NCBI RefSeq assembly: GCF_003463825.1
Contig: NZ_QSDY01000011.1
Span: 1-46,207, forward strand
Direction of reading: 5' to 3'
Source of the DNA: Veillonella sp. AM51-8BH
GTDB lineage: Bacteria; Bacillota; Negativicutes; Veillonellales; Veillonellaceae
Length of the DNA stretch: 46,207 nucleotides
The notes below the pieces were generated by a model, which was given only the letters and a program-made list of their open reading frames with translations, did not search any database and was not told the DNA's origin. A program made the translations under genes and the position numbers. Below are positions 19,690-28,442 of this stretch, piece after piece (within the stretch, counting starts at the first letter, position 1; the number at the start of each line of letters is the position of its first letter).

Positions 19690-21042
19690 TTACATAAACG
19701 GTAATTTAGGCATTCCTGGGAAGCCGCCCTTACCGCCACGTAAACCTTGCATGCGCTTCATCATCTTCCGCGCTTCTTCAAATTGTTTCAACAAGCGATT
19801 AACGTCTTGCACTTGCGTACCAGACCCCATTGCAATACGCTTGCGGCGAGAACCATTAAGAATATTTGGATTTTCTCGCTCTGCTGCCGTCATGGATGTA
19901 ATGATGGCCTCGATGCGGCGCACCTCTTTACTATTCAAATCAAGGTCTTTTAATTGATCCTTAATTTGACCCATACCTGGCAACATACCAATAATATTTT
20001 GTAATGGCCCTAACTTTCTCACTTGATTCATCTGTTTCAAGAAGTCATCCAAGGTGAAATTGTTTTTCGCCATTTTCTTAGCCATTTCACGAGCTTCTTC
20101 TTCGTCGATAGCGCCTTGAACATTTTCGATCAATGTTTTGAAATCGCCCAAATCGAGAATACGAGAAGCCATACGGTCTGGATAGAATACATCGAAACCA
20201 TCCATTTTTTCGCTCACACCAGTGAACTTGATTGGCAAACCTGTTACAGCTTTGATGGATAACGCCGCACCACCGCGCGCATCACCATCGAGTTTAGTAA
20301 GGATAACACCATCAACGCCTAATTTTTCATTAAATGTTTGTGCTGTTGTTACCGCATCTTGACCAATCATGGAGTCTACAACGAGTAAAATTTCATGAGG
20401 TCGAACAGCTGCTTTGATGTTGGATAACTCGTCCATGAGAACTTCGTCAATAGCCAAGCGACCAGCTGTATCGATGATAACAACATCTTTCAACATATGC
20501 GTGCTTTGCTCTACGGCGCGGCGCGCAATGTCTACTGGATTAGCGCCAGGTGTTTCATCAGCAAATACAGGAATGTCGATTTGCTTACCTACAACTTGCA
20601 ATTGAGTAATCGCAGCTGGACGATATACGTCGGCAGCTACGAGCATTGGATGTTTACCTTGTTTGCGAAGGTATACTGCCAATTTACCAGCTGTTGTAGT
20701 CTTACCAGCACCTTGTAAACCAACAAGCATAATAATTGTTGGTGGCTTGCTGGAAATCATGATGCGACTTTGTGTACCACCCAATAAGGCTGTTAACTCA
20801 TCATTTACGATTTTAATAACCGTTTGTGCTGGATTTAAAGAACCGAATACCTCTTCACCGAGGGCCTTTTCCTTAATGGACTTCACAAAGTCCTTCGCAA
20901 CCATAAAGTTAACGTCCGCTTCTAATAGTGCTGTACGTACTTGACGCAACGCAAGATTGACATCATCTTCAGTAATTTTGCCTTTCCCTTTCAAGGATTG
21001 AAAGGCTTCTTGCAGTTTTTCTGACAAGCTATCAAATGCCAT
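19690..21042 (-). CDS. ffh: Signal recognition particle protein Ffh
   Basis: SRP GTPase that binds signal sequences and 4.5S/6S RNA and targets ribosomes to the membrane. The 450 residues contain an N domain, a G domain with GLQGAGKTTT (about 107-116), DTAGR (near 190) and TKLDGDARGG (near 247), and a methionine-rich M domain (about 310-440) with GMLPGMGQ and the RRKRIAMGSGT RNA-binding stretch. It overlaps ylxM by 11 bp, as expected for translational coupling. Confidence 0.99.
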   Translation of the reverse strand: MAFDSLSEKLQEAFQSLKGKGKITEDDVNLALRQVRTALLEADVNFMVAKDFVKSIKEKALGEEVFGSLNPAQTVIKIVNDELTALLGGTQSRIMISSKPPTIIMLVGLQGAGKTTTAGKLAVYLRKQGKHPMLVAADVYRPAAITQLQVVGKQIDIPVFADETPGANPVDIARRAVEQSTHMLKDVVIIDTAGRLAIDEVLMDELSNIKAAVRPHEILLVVDSMIGQDAVTTAQTFNEKLGVDGVILTKLDGDARGGAALSIKAVTGLPIKFTGVSEKMDGFDVFYPDRMASRILDLGDFKTLIENVQGAIDEEEAREMAKKMAKNNFTLDDFLKQMNQVRKLGPLQNIIGMLPGMGQIKDQLKDLDLNSKEVRRIEAIITSMTAAERENPNILNGSRRKRIAMGSGTQVQDVNRLLKQFEEARKMMKRMQGLRGGKGGFPGMPKLPFM

Positions 21043-21367
21043 AATATCCCTCCATTTGCGCCAATACTTGTTGTACCTTACTTTCAGCTAACACCTCTTT
21101 AGGCAAGGTTTCTTTCAACTGTGAAAGCAGTCCTTCACGCTGTTCATATTGTGCTACCAAGTGTAATTTAGATTCGTAATCGTTTAAAATATGTCGAGCA
21201 CGCTGTAAATTATCATATACAGCCTGCCGTGATACACCTAATTCCTCGGCAATCTCGCCAAGGGACATATCGTCTTCGTGGTGAAGTTGTAAGGACATGC
21301 GTTGCTTGTCCGTCAATAATGGCCCATAGAAATCTAAGAGCAAACTTATAAGTACTCGTTCTTCCAT
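21032..21367 (-). CDS. ylxM: YlxM family helix-turn-helix protein
   Basis: A 111-residue protein of the YlxM/p13 family, almost always upstream of ffh and thought to modulate SRP. It has a sigma-factor-like helix-turn-helix: LTDKQRMSLQLHHEDDMSL then GEIAEELGVSRQAVYDNLQR (about 36-58). It is the first gene of the operon, with GGAGGTGG upstream of the ATG and a near-consensus promoter at 21408-21436. Confidence 0.93.
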   Translation of the reverse strand: MEERVLISLLLDFYGPLLTDKQRMSLQLHHEDDMSLGEIAEELGVSRQAVYDNLQRARHILNDYESKLHLVAQYEQREGLLSQLKETLPKEVLAESKVQQVLAQMEGYYGI

Positions 21368-21407
21368 TTCGCCACCTCCATCACTGTCAAGTCATATTAC
21401 TTTACAT

Positions 21408-21436
21408 ATACTACAGCATAAAAAAAGATGTGTCAA
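21408..21436 (-). promoter_or_regulatory. Strong sigma-A promoter of the ylxM-ffh-rpsP-rimM operon
   Basis: On the minus strand a perfect TTGACA (21431-21436), a 17-bp spacer and TAGTAT (21408-21413). It is about 40 bp upstream of the ylxM ATG and divergent from the rclA-like gene. Confidence 0.8.
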
Positions 21437-21552
21437 GTAGAAATACTTAACACATAATTATGGTCTTGTACTCAACTACTTTTATGTTCTTAAGATAATT
21501 ACTTTAATGATAATAAATTTTATTTTTTACTTTTATATCTGTAATAAAGTGC

Positions 21553-21600
21553 TATAATATAGATATCTAATATTTTCAATATAAAGACAGGAGGTATTTT
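21553..21600 (+). promoter_or_regulatory. Extended -10 promoter and ribosome site of the rclA-like gene
   Basis: TATAAT at 21553-21558 preceded by TGC (extended -10). The -35 is weak. A strong CAGGAGGT ribosome site lies at 21588-21595, just upstream of the ATG at 21601. Confidence 0.6.
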
Positions 21601-22925
21601 ATGAATACCAAACAATATGACCTTATCGTTCTAGGTTTCGGCAAAGCCGGTAAAACATTAGCTGCTAAATTTGGCTCTATGGGTAAATCTGTAGCTATGA
21701 TTGAAGAAAACCCACTTATGTATGGTGGCACATGTATTAATATTGCATGTATCCCAACTAAAACGATGATTATAGCCGCATCAAAAGGCTTATCTTACGA
21801 TCAAGTATTAAACCAACGCGAGGTAGTTACATCTCGTTTACGCAATAAAAACTTCGGTATGTTAGATAACAATGAACATGTCGATGTATATACTGGACAT
21901 GGTGAATTCATTAGTAATAAAGAAATCGCCATTACAGCTGGGGAAGATAAAATCATCTTATGTGGTGAAACAATTATTATTAACACTGGTGCTGTAGCGA
22001 TTAAGCCTAACATTGATGGCATCGACACAGCAATAGGCTTCTATAATAGCACAGAAATCCAACAATTATCCCCTCAACCAAGTACACTAGGCGTTATCGG
22101 TGCTGGTCCTATCGGCCTTGAATTTGCTAGCTATATGCTAAACTAGGTACAAAGGTAACAGTATTTAATATTGAATCTGGCATCTTAAAACGGGAGGAAC
22201 CGATCGTACAAGAATTAGCTAATGAGTACTTGACTGAGCAAGGTATTACTATTCTTAACGATGTAACATTAAACTCTGTATCTAATGATGGCAACAAACC
22301 TGTTATCACAGCAAATGGTCAAAACTATACGTTTGATGCTGTTTTATATGCTACAGGTCGCAAACCAAATACAGCTAACATCGGTTTAGAAAATACGGAT
22401 ATTACTACTAACGAACGTGGCGCTATCGTAGTGAATGATACATGTGAAAGCTCCGTTCCTAGCGTATATGCAGTAGGCGATGTAAACGGTGGTCCTCAAT
22501 TTACGTATATTTCTCTCGATGACTTCCGCATTGTATTTGGTGCTCTTACAGGTAATGGCCAATACACATTAAAAGATCGCAAAAATATTCCTTATACAAC
22601 ATTCTTAACACCTCCACTGGCTCGTGTAGGTCTCACAGAAGAAGATGCTATCAACAAAGGATATACAGTTAAAACTAAAGAAATGCTCGTAGCTACCATG
22701 CCAAGAGCTCATGTAAACGACTATTTAAAAGGTGCTTTTAAAATTGTAGTAAATGCAGAAAACAATTTAATCCTTGGTGCTACACTTTATTCTCAAGGTG
22801 CTGAAGAGTTGATTAACCTCATTAAAATGGCTATGGACAACAACATTCCATATACATATTTCAAAAACCAAATCTTCACACATCCTACAATGGTAGAAAA
22901 TTTAAATGATCTCTGTAATTTCTAG
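21601..22925 (+). pseudogene. RclA/hypothiocyanous acid reductase-like flavoprotein, split by one missing base
   Basis: A pyridine nucleotide-disulfide oxidoreductase whose sequence closely resembles E. coli RclA, a family that reduces hypothiocyanous/hypochlorous stress products with NAD(P)H. The first part (21601-22146) has the FAD loop LGFGKAGKT (about 11-19) and the redox-active pair Cys45-Cys50 in GGTCINIACIPTKT. The second part (22146-22925) has YATGRKPNTANIGL, YAVGDVNGGPQFTYISLDD and the C-terminal QIFTHPTM motif. The frame breaks near 22138-22144: one extra A in the AAA run gives MLKLGTKVTVF and a continuous protein of about 441 residues, the same length as RclA. The second half also has an open frame from ATG 22230, but that start is internal. 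Otherwise intact, so a recent mutation or sequencing error is likely. Confidence 0.85.
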
Positions 22926-22961
22926 GTAAGAATAGTAACTACATAATCTAATATAATAAAC

Positions 22962-23009
22962 AAAAGAGTCTCCCATAACTGGAATAGATAAGTTACGGGA
23001 GACTCTTTT
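22962..23009. terminator. Bidirectional terminator between the rclA-like gene and the ECF gene
   Basis: A long inverted repeat, 19-bp arms with one mismatch (22962-22980 with 22991-23009), has T runs on both strands. It lies between two convergent genes and can stop transcription from either side. Confidence 0.88.
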
Positions 23010-23051
23010 ATTTATGCCTAATGATCAATTTTGGATTATTAGTTAATATAT

Positions 23052-23579
23052 TTAGTTCTTTGTAAATAATCTACGAACTACTGATTGCAATTTAGGTGTC
23101 AATATAATAGCCACAACAATACCTGCAGCACTTGTAATCAAGGAGTATTGGATTTTGCTAGCTGCTACAGCTGCACTTTCAAGAACAAACCACCATGCTA
23201 AGAAATAGCCAAATGCAGTCCAAATTGTACCAATAATAAGAGCAATCAAAATACGTGTAAAGGTTGCTGTCGGTTTTGTAATGGATGGTGGCAAGTAACC
23301 TGCTGTCATACCACCTACAATAAGACCTGCAATACCTTTAATAAAGAAAGAGAATACAATGTATTGCGTATGTCCACCAAAAAGATCAAATAATGCGGAA
23401 CCAATAGCCGCACCTAAACCACCATATAAACCGCCAAAAAGAATGGATGATGTAAATAATGCAGCAGATCCTAAGTGAACCATGGCCCCACCCGGTATTT
23501 CGATGCGAATCGTTGTTGCTACTGCACATAAGGCAGCAATAAATCCGATATATACAATATCACGCGTCTTTAATTTCAT
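23052..23579 (-). CDS. ECF transporter substrate-binding (S) component
   Basis: A 175-residue membrane protein with about five or six helices, starting MKLKTRDIVYIGFIAALCAV and containing GGLYGGLGAAIGSALFDL (about 49-66), typical of the ECF-type S components that capture vitamins for import with shared EcfA/EcfT subunits. Those subunits are not in the window. The sequence resembles the riboflavin-transporter-type Pfam family, but this group includes members for other vitamins, so the substrate is not assigned. It has its own terminator on each side. No known riboswitch was recognised upstream; a weak promoter (TATACT at 23617-23622 on the minus strand) is followed by an AGAGGAG ribosome site. 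Confidence 0.82.
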   Translation of the reverse strand: MKLKTRDIVYIGFIAALCAVATTIRIEIPGGAMVHLGSAALFTSSILFGGLYGGLGAAIGSALFDLFGGHTQYIVFSFFIKGIAGLIVGGMTAGYLPPSITKPTATFTRILIALIIGTIWTAFGYFLAWWFVLESAAVAASKIQYSLITSAAGIVVAIILTPKLQSVVRRLFTKN

Positions 23580-23687
23580 AATCTAGCTCCTCTCTTTTAG
23601 CTGAATAACTATATTTAGTATAACAAATCTCAACCAGTCTAAAAACACTAATTTCATAGGAATTAAATATATAGCCAGATTTAAAAT

Positions 23688-23717
23688 AAAGCACCTATAC
23701 CATGGTATAGGTGCTTT
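23688..23717. terminator. Terminator after the copper ATPase gene
   Basis: A perfect 30-bp palindrome (15 + 15) with T-rich flanks on the minus strand, about 55 bp past the copA stop and about 110 bp upstream of the ECF gene. It probably ends copA transcription. Confidence 0.75.
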
Positions 23718-23772
23718 ATAAACTTAAATCAACGCTATCACATATTATATGTTATAAGATATAATCTAAAAA

Positions 23773-25947
23773 TTAAATCTTAGCTCGTTTTAAACGTAAA
23801 GAGTTACTTACAACGGTTACAGAGCTAAATGCCATTGCTGTACCTGCAATCATAGGATTTAATGCGCCGACAGCAGCCAATGGAATACCAATGCAGTTAA
23901 AGATCAATGCCCAGAATAGATTTTGTTTAATATTAGTCATAGTCTTACGGCTGAGGCGTACTGCTTGTACTAGTGTGTGTAAATCATTTCTTACAAGAAC
24001 GATATCTGCTGCTTCTACAGCAATATCTGTACCACTACCGATAGCAAAACCAATATCTGCAGTTACAAGAGCTGGTGCATCATTGATACCATCACCAACC
24101 ATGCCCACTACGAGACCTTTATCTTGTAACTCTTTTACTTTGCTAGCTTTATCTTGAGGCAACACTTCTGCAATAACGTGAGTAATACCTGCTTGTTTAG
24201 CAATATATTGAGCTGTACGGCGATTATCACCGGTAAGCATCCACACATCGATACCTTGAGACTGTAATTCTTTTACCACCTCAATAGTTTCTGGACGCAA
24301 TTCATCCTCTACAGCCCATAATGCACTGATGACACCATCTACAGCGAGAACAGACACGGAAGCACCTTGTTCTTCATAGTGTAGAATATCATCTTGGACG
24401 GCACTTAGATCATAACCTAATTCAGACATCCAACGGCTATGACCAAGTTGTACAGACACGCCTTGATAAGCGCCTTGCAAACCTTTACCAGGCACATCAC
24501 CGAAGCTTTCTAGTTCTACAGCTTTACCTTTATAACCATGATCTTCGCCATAATAAACCATGGCCTTTGCAATTGGATGCGATGTACCACTTTCAAGGGC
24601 CATCATAAGGGACATATTTATACTTTCATCACCATTATAATTTTTGAAAGCCGTTACATCGAGAACACCTTGCGTAAGAGTGCCAGTTTTATCCATAACG
24701 ATGGCATCGAGTTTACCAGCTTTTTCAAGATATTCCGCACTCTTGATGAGAACACCATGCTCCGCACCTAAGCCAGAGCCTACCATAATAGATGTTGGTG
24801 TAGCGAGACCAAGCGCACAAGGACAAGCGATAACAAGCACTGCTGTAGCATTAATGAGAGCTACATTAACAGAATCGCCTACAATAAAATACCATACAAG
24901 GCCAGTCAATACAGCGAGGCCAATAACGATAGGCACGAAGTATTGAGCTACGATATCTGCAATACGTTGAATACTTGCTTTAGAGGTTTGAGCTTCCTCT
25001 ACGACTTTAATGATTTGAGAGAGCATTGTATCGGAGCCGATACGTTTTGCTTCCATTGTGAAAGCACCGCTCAAGTTAATAGTCGCCCCAATTACCTCGG
25101 AGCCTACTTGTTTTTCTACAGGCAAGCTTTCACCGGTAAGCATAGCTTCATCTACAGTAGAATAGCCTTCAGTAATAGTACCATCGACTGGAATTTTTTC
25201 ACCTGCACGAACTTGTAAGATATCACCTGCTACAACCTTAGATGTAGGAATATCTACGAACTCACCATCACGCAATACATGAGCTGTTGCTGGTTGCAAG
25301 GCAATCAATTTTTGAAGTGCTTCAGAGGTACGCCCCTTAGCAATTTCTTCTAAAAGTTTGCCAAGAAGAATGAATGTAATGAGCCAAGCTGAGGTTTCAA
25401 AGTAAATGCCATGAGGCCCAAGTTCTGGATGGAACTGCCAATTATAAATACTGAATAGATAGGCAACAGTCGTACCCATTACAACGAGAACATCCATGGT
25501 AAGGGCGCCATTCTTTACCGCACTCCACGCACTCTTATAGAACATAAGGCCAGGGCCGAACTGAGCAATGGTAGCAAGAATGAACTCTACCCATACTGGC
25601 AAGGCTTGAATGCCAAAACGATGTAATGTCATGTTAATCATCATCGGTACGGCCATACAAGCAGCAATGATAAGACGCGTAATATGAGGTTTTAAATTAA
25701 CCTTTTCTATTTCTTGCTTCGTTTCATCTGCTTCCGTAGCACCGAAACCAATATTCGTAATGGCATCGATAATTTGTTGTGGCTCTACAGTAGAGCTATC
25801 TTTGTATTCTACACTCCCCTTTCGAGTGAGTAGATTAACCTTTACAGATTCTACGCCATCGATCTTAGAAACGACGTTTTCAACGCGCTTTACACAAGCA
25901 GCACAGTGCATACCTGTAATATCAAACTCTTGTTTCTTCTTGCTCAT
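23773..25947 (-). CDS. copA: Copper-exporting P-type ATPase (CopA type)
   Basis: About 724 residues from the ATG at 25947 (MSKKKQEFD), chosen because an AGAAAGAAG site precedes it; an upstream TTG at 25977 would add ten residues. Domains: one heavy-metal-associated domain with GMHCAACV (about 12-19), eight expected membrane helices, actuator TGES, the metal-path CPC in [13 protein letters not shown] (near 376), the phosphorylated Asp in [10 protein letters not shown] (near 417), the nucleotide-domain HP motif in [10 protein letters not shown], and [14 protein letters not shown] (near 620). CPC plus CxxC marks a P1B-1 copper(I) exporter. No CsoR/CopY regulator or CopZ chaperone is adjacent. 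A large inverted repeat just upstream (25992-26029) may be its control site. Confidence 0.93.
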   Translation of the reverse strand: MSKKKQEFDITGMHCAACVKRVENVVSKIDGVESVKVNLLTRKGSVEYKDSSTVEPQQIIDAITNIGFGATEADETKQEIEKVNLKPHITRLIIAACMAVPMMINMTLHRFGIQALPVWVEFILATIAQFGPGLMFYKSAWSAVKNGALTMDVLVVMGTTVAYLFSIYNWQFHPELGPHGIYFETSAWLITFILLGKLLEEIAKGRTSEALQKLIALQPATAHVLRDGEFVDIPTSKVVAGDILQVRAGEKIPVDGTITEGYSTVDEAMLTGESLPVEKQVGSEVIGATINLSGAFTMEAKRIGSDTMLSQIIKVVEEAQTSKASIQRIADIVAQYFVPIVIGLAVLTGLVWYFIVGDSVNVALINATAVLVIACPCALGLATPTSIMVGSGLGAEHGVLIKSAEYLEKAGKLDAIVMDKTGTLTQGVLDVTAFKNYNGDESINMSLMMALESGTSHPIAKAMVYYGEDHGYKGKAVELESFGDVPGKGLQGAYQGVSVQLGHSRWMSELGYDLSAVQDDILHYEEQGASVSVLAVDGVISALWAVEDELRPETIEVVKELQSQGIDVWMLTGDNRRTAQYIAKQAGITHVIAEVLPQDKASKVKELQDKGLVVGMVGDGINDAPALVTADIGFAIGSGTDIAVEAADIVLVRNDLHTLVQAVRLSRKTMTNIKQNLFWALIFNCIGIPLAAVGALNPMIAGTAMAFSSVTVVSNSLRLKRAKI

Positions 25948-25991
25948 AGTATCACTTCTTTCTAACATAATCTTCAAAGATATATGTTCCT

Positions 25992-26029
25992 ATATATCTA
26001 TATAAGTCAGAAACTTATAGTAGATATAT
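25992..26029 (-). promoter_or_regulatory. Long inverted repeat upstream of copA
   Basis: Arms 25992-26007 and 26014-26029 are nearly perfect inverted copies (ATATATCTA and ATAAGT elements on each side of a short spacer). It begins about 45 bp upstream of the copA ATG. It could be a dimeric repressor operator or an RNA hairpin in the leader. It does not resemble the CopY box or the GC-rich CsoR site, so no regulator is named. Confidence 0.45.
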
Positions 26030-26284
26030 CATACATCGCTAACAGAATACTTTATAAACACGTATCATTTAATATATGAACACTTTTACATGAGTATTCA
26101 TTCATAGGTCTATAATCAATAATAACATAAATTATCATTACGTCAATATCCTACCAAATCTAGAGGACTATTCCTTTTTTATAGGGGATTTAACATCTCC
26201 CCACCTATACACAACATTCATAAATAGATTATAATAAAGTGATGATGAATAAACATAAACTTTGATTCCAAAGGAGGTGAAACT
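26030..26284. promoter_or_regulatory. Divergent intergenic region between copA and yigZ
   Basis: An AT-rich gap without a credible gene. On the plus strand a TATAAT at 26230-26235 without a clear -35, followed by AAAGGAGGTGA at 26270-26280, gives a plausible yigZ promoter and a very strong ribosome site. An imperfect GGGGA/TCCCC repeat lies at 26184-26202. Nothing else recognisable. Confidence 0.4.
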
Positions 26285-26938
26285 ATGTGTGAATCAATAA
26301 GCCCTATAGTAGAATTCACTTCGGTAGCGAAGGAGTTTCGCCACGAATATGTTGTGGAGAAATCGCGTTTTATCACAACAATATATCCTTGTTCTACAGA
26401 AGAGGAGGCGCAGGCTTTTATTAACCGCATCAACAAAGAATTTTGGGATGCCCGCCACAACTGTACGGCCTTTGCATTAGGACCAAAGCAAGAGCAACAA
26501 CGCTCTTCTGACAATGGTGAGCCTTCTGGTACCGCTGGTAAACCTATGTTAGAAGTACTCAAAAAAACAGGTATTACCAATGTAGCCGTCGTAGTAACGC
26601 GCTATTTTGGAGGTATTAAGCTAGGCGCAGGTGGTTTGATTCGTGCATATTCACACTCCGTTGCAGAAACTTTACGTCTTGCCCCTAAAGAACTACACAC
26701 AACACGAACTCAGTTGCAGGCTACCATCGACTATTCCTTGTATGGGGCTATAGAAAGATATGTGCAAGATCAAAAACTACATTATGAAGCAAGTTTTGGC
26801 GAACATGTAGATATTACTATCTTAGTACCTCCTACTGATGTAGAGCGCATACAAAAAGAGCTCCAAGACATGAGTCATGGAGCTGCTACTTGTACTATAT
26901 TAGATTCTATTGAAGTGGTGCTACCGCTAGAACAATAA
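26285..26938 (+). CDS. yigZ: YigZ/IMPACT family protein (UPF0029)
   Basis: A 217-residue cytoplasmic protein with the family core EKSRFITTIYPCSTEEEAQ, DARHNCTAFALG, DNGEPSGTAGKPMLE (near 80) and VTRYFGGIKLGAGGLIRAYS (about 105-124), followed by the small C-terminal domain of YigZ. The family is widespread; the eukaryotic member IMPACT affects Gcn2 signalling, but the bacterial role is not established. It starts after a near-perfect AAGGAGGTGA site and ends 21 bp from the convergent small ORF. Confidence 0.92.
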   Translation: MCESISPIVEFTSVAKEFRHEYVVEKSRFITTIYPCSTEEEAQAFINRINKEFWDARHNCTAFALGPKQEQQRSSDNGEPSGTAGKPMLEVLKKTGITNVAVVVTRYFGGIKLGAGGLIRAYSHSVAETLRLAPKELHTTRTQLQATIDYSLYGAIERYVQDQKLHYEASFGEHVDITILVPPTDVERIQKELQDMSHGAATCTILDSIEVVLPLEQ

Positions 26939-26959
26939 TCTTACTGATGAGCACATTAA

Positions 26960-27148
26960 TTAGTTATCACTATGGACTAATCCACTTATGCCTTGACTTA
27001 GTTCGTGACGTTTTTCATTAGTCAATGGATGAGGCCATACGCGTTCTAGTTGTTTTTTACGACTAAGACCTGTATTATGTGCAGTCATTAATCTACGTGC
27101 TTCCCAATTACGAATTGCTTTACCTAATGTTCTTTTTACTACGCCCAT
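26960..27148 (-). CDS. Small basic orphan protein of 62 residues
   Basis: Read from the ATG at 27148 (MGVVKRTLGKAIRNWEARR), which has an AGTAGGT-type ribosome site; an in-frame GTG at 27172 would add eight residues. The product is basic, with aromatic and histidine residues (ERVWPHPLTNEKRHELSQG) and no signal peptide or membrane helix. I do not recognise a family. It is convergent with yigZ and divergent from the LysR gene. Protein-like composition and a clean ribosome site support a real gene, but it could be lineage-specific. Confidence 0.5.
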   Translation of the reverse strand: MGVVKRTLGKAIRNWEARRLMTAHNTGLSRKKQLERVWPHPLTNEKRHELSQGISGLVHSDN

Positions 27149-27343
27149 GATAGTACCTACTTTCTTAATCACTATATTATATAAAAATTTGTGATAAGGA
27201 TAGAAAGTTTATTTCAAACACATTATTCTTTCTCTTTCCTTGATAACTATAGTATATATACCATTTTATTAAATGTGAAATTACTATTACTCAGTTCGTT
27301 ATAAATTTTATTTATCTTATTTTGTGTATAATAGGGAGATTCT

Positions 27344-28234
27344 ATGGATACATCTTACTACCACAATTTTATTACCCTCGTTCAAACGGGCAATATGACA
27401 CAGGCCGCAGAGATTCTTCATATTACACAACCAGCTTTAAGTAAACAATTAAAATATTTAGAAGCTGAATTTGGGGCTCAACTCATCAATATCAAGCGCG
27501 GTCAACGAGGATCGAACTTACAACTTACTGATGCAGGTAAAATCTTCTACGAAAAAGCCCAACAACTATGTTCTATTGAAGAATCTACGTATAATGCGGT
27601 ACAGCAGTTAAATTCACGCATTGAAGGTACGTTGAGAATCGCAACCTCTGCATCTCGTTCCACACCAATTGTACAACAATATTTACCAGCCTTTTCCATG
27701 AAATATCCATCAGTTCACTTTGAAATCTATGAAGGACTGATGACGAATGTAGTTAATCAACTGATTAATGGTAATGCTGAGTTAGGAATTGCTAATATCC
27801 AAATGGTAGACACTGACAAATTTGATATTCTTCTCACACAAGAAGAACACTTATATGCTATCTTCCGTCGTGATGTATTCTGGATAGACCGCGAACATGA
27901 TACAATCACTTGGGATGATATCAAAAAATGCCCATTATCCCTCTCCGGCGGCTCTGTGCGAATGATTATGCAATCTAGCTTGACAGATATGGACCAACTC
28001 AATGCCGTTGCTATCACTACAACTAAGAGTTCTGCTATCGAATGGGCATCTTCTGGTAGAACTGTCTCTTTAGTTCCTATGGATGGTAAAGAGCTTGTTA
28101 ACCATCGTAAAATGGCCCGCATTAAATTACCAGAATTCTCTGGAGATTTCAAAAAAGCATTTATTACCCTCAAAGGACATGCTTTATCTCCGGTAGCACA
28201 GCAATTTATTGATTTCTATAAAGCTTATGTATAA
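27344..28234 (+). CDS. LysR family transcriptional regulator
   Basis: A 296-residue regulator with the N-terminal winged helix-turn-helix (YYHNFITLVQTGNMTQAAEI, then LHITQPALSKQLKYLE; about 5-40), the linker and a LysR substrate-binding domain (about 90-290: GTLRIATSASRSTPIV; YEGLMTNVVNQLINGNAELGI). The sensed ligand cannot be predicted. It does not sit divergent to an obvious metabolic target; the upstream neighbour is the 62-residue ORF, separated by about 195 bp. A TATAAT at 27327-27332 lies so close to the ATG that a transcript from it would be almost leaderless. Confidence 0.92.
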   Translation: MDTSYYHNFITLVQTGNMTQAAEILHITQPALSKQLKYLEAEFGAQLINIKRGQRGSNLQLTDAGKIFYEKAQQLCSIEESTYNAVQQLNSRIEGTLRIATSASRSTPIVQQYLPAFSMKYPSVHFEIYEGLMTNVVNQLINGNAELGIANIQMVDTDKFDILLTQEEHLYAIFRRDVFWIDREHDTITWDDIKKCPLSLSGGSVRMIMQSSLTDMDQLNAVAITTTKSSAIEWASSGRTVSLVPMDGKELVNHRKMARIKLPEFSGDFKKAFITLKGHALSPVAQQFIDFYKAYV

Positions 28235-28320
28235 TTAAATTTCTACATATGATTACTATTATGATATCAACAGTTTCCACGATTGGTACCTACCCTATGT
28301 TAGATACCAATACAATACAT

Positions 28321-28359
28321 AAGAAAAGACCTAGTACACTATGTACTAGGTCTTTTCTT
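28321..28359. terminator. Bidirectional terminator between the LysR gene and pyrD
   Basis: A perfect 18-bp stem (28321-28338 with 28342-28359) with a 3-nt loop and T-rich ends on both strands, between convergent genes. It ends the pyr operon from the right and the LysR transcript from the left. Confidence 0.88.
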
Positions 28360-28442
28360 TGTCATCTTAATATGTATGGTAAGCCATCTTAAGCTGCACA
28401 AGTAAACTTTTAGTCGTTACATTTACTAGATACAAACTATTA

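Noticed and set aside
26184..26202. GGGGA/TCCCC inverted repeat as a CsoR operator or terminator
   Set aside because: Arms are only 5 bp and it lacks the long GC core of CsoR sites; no T run follows, so it is not a terminator either.
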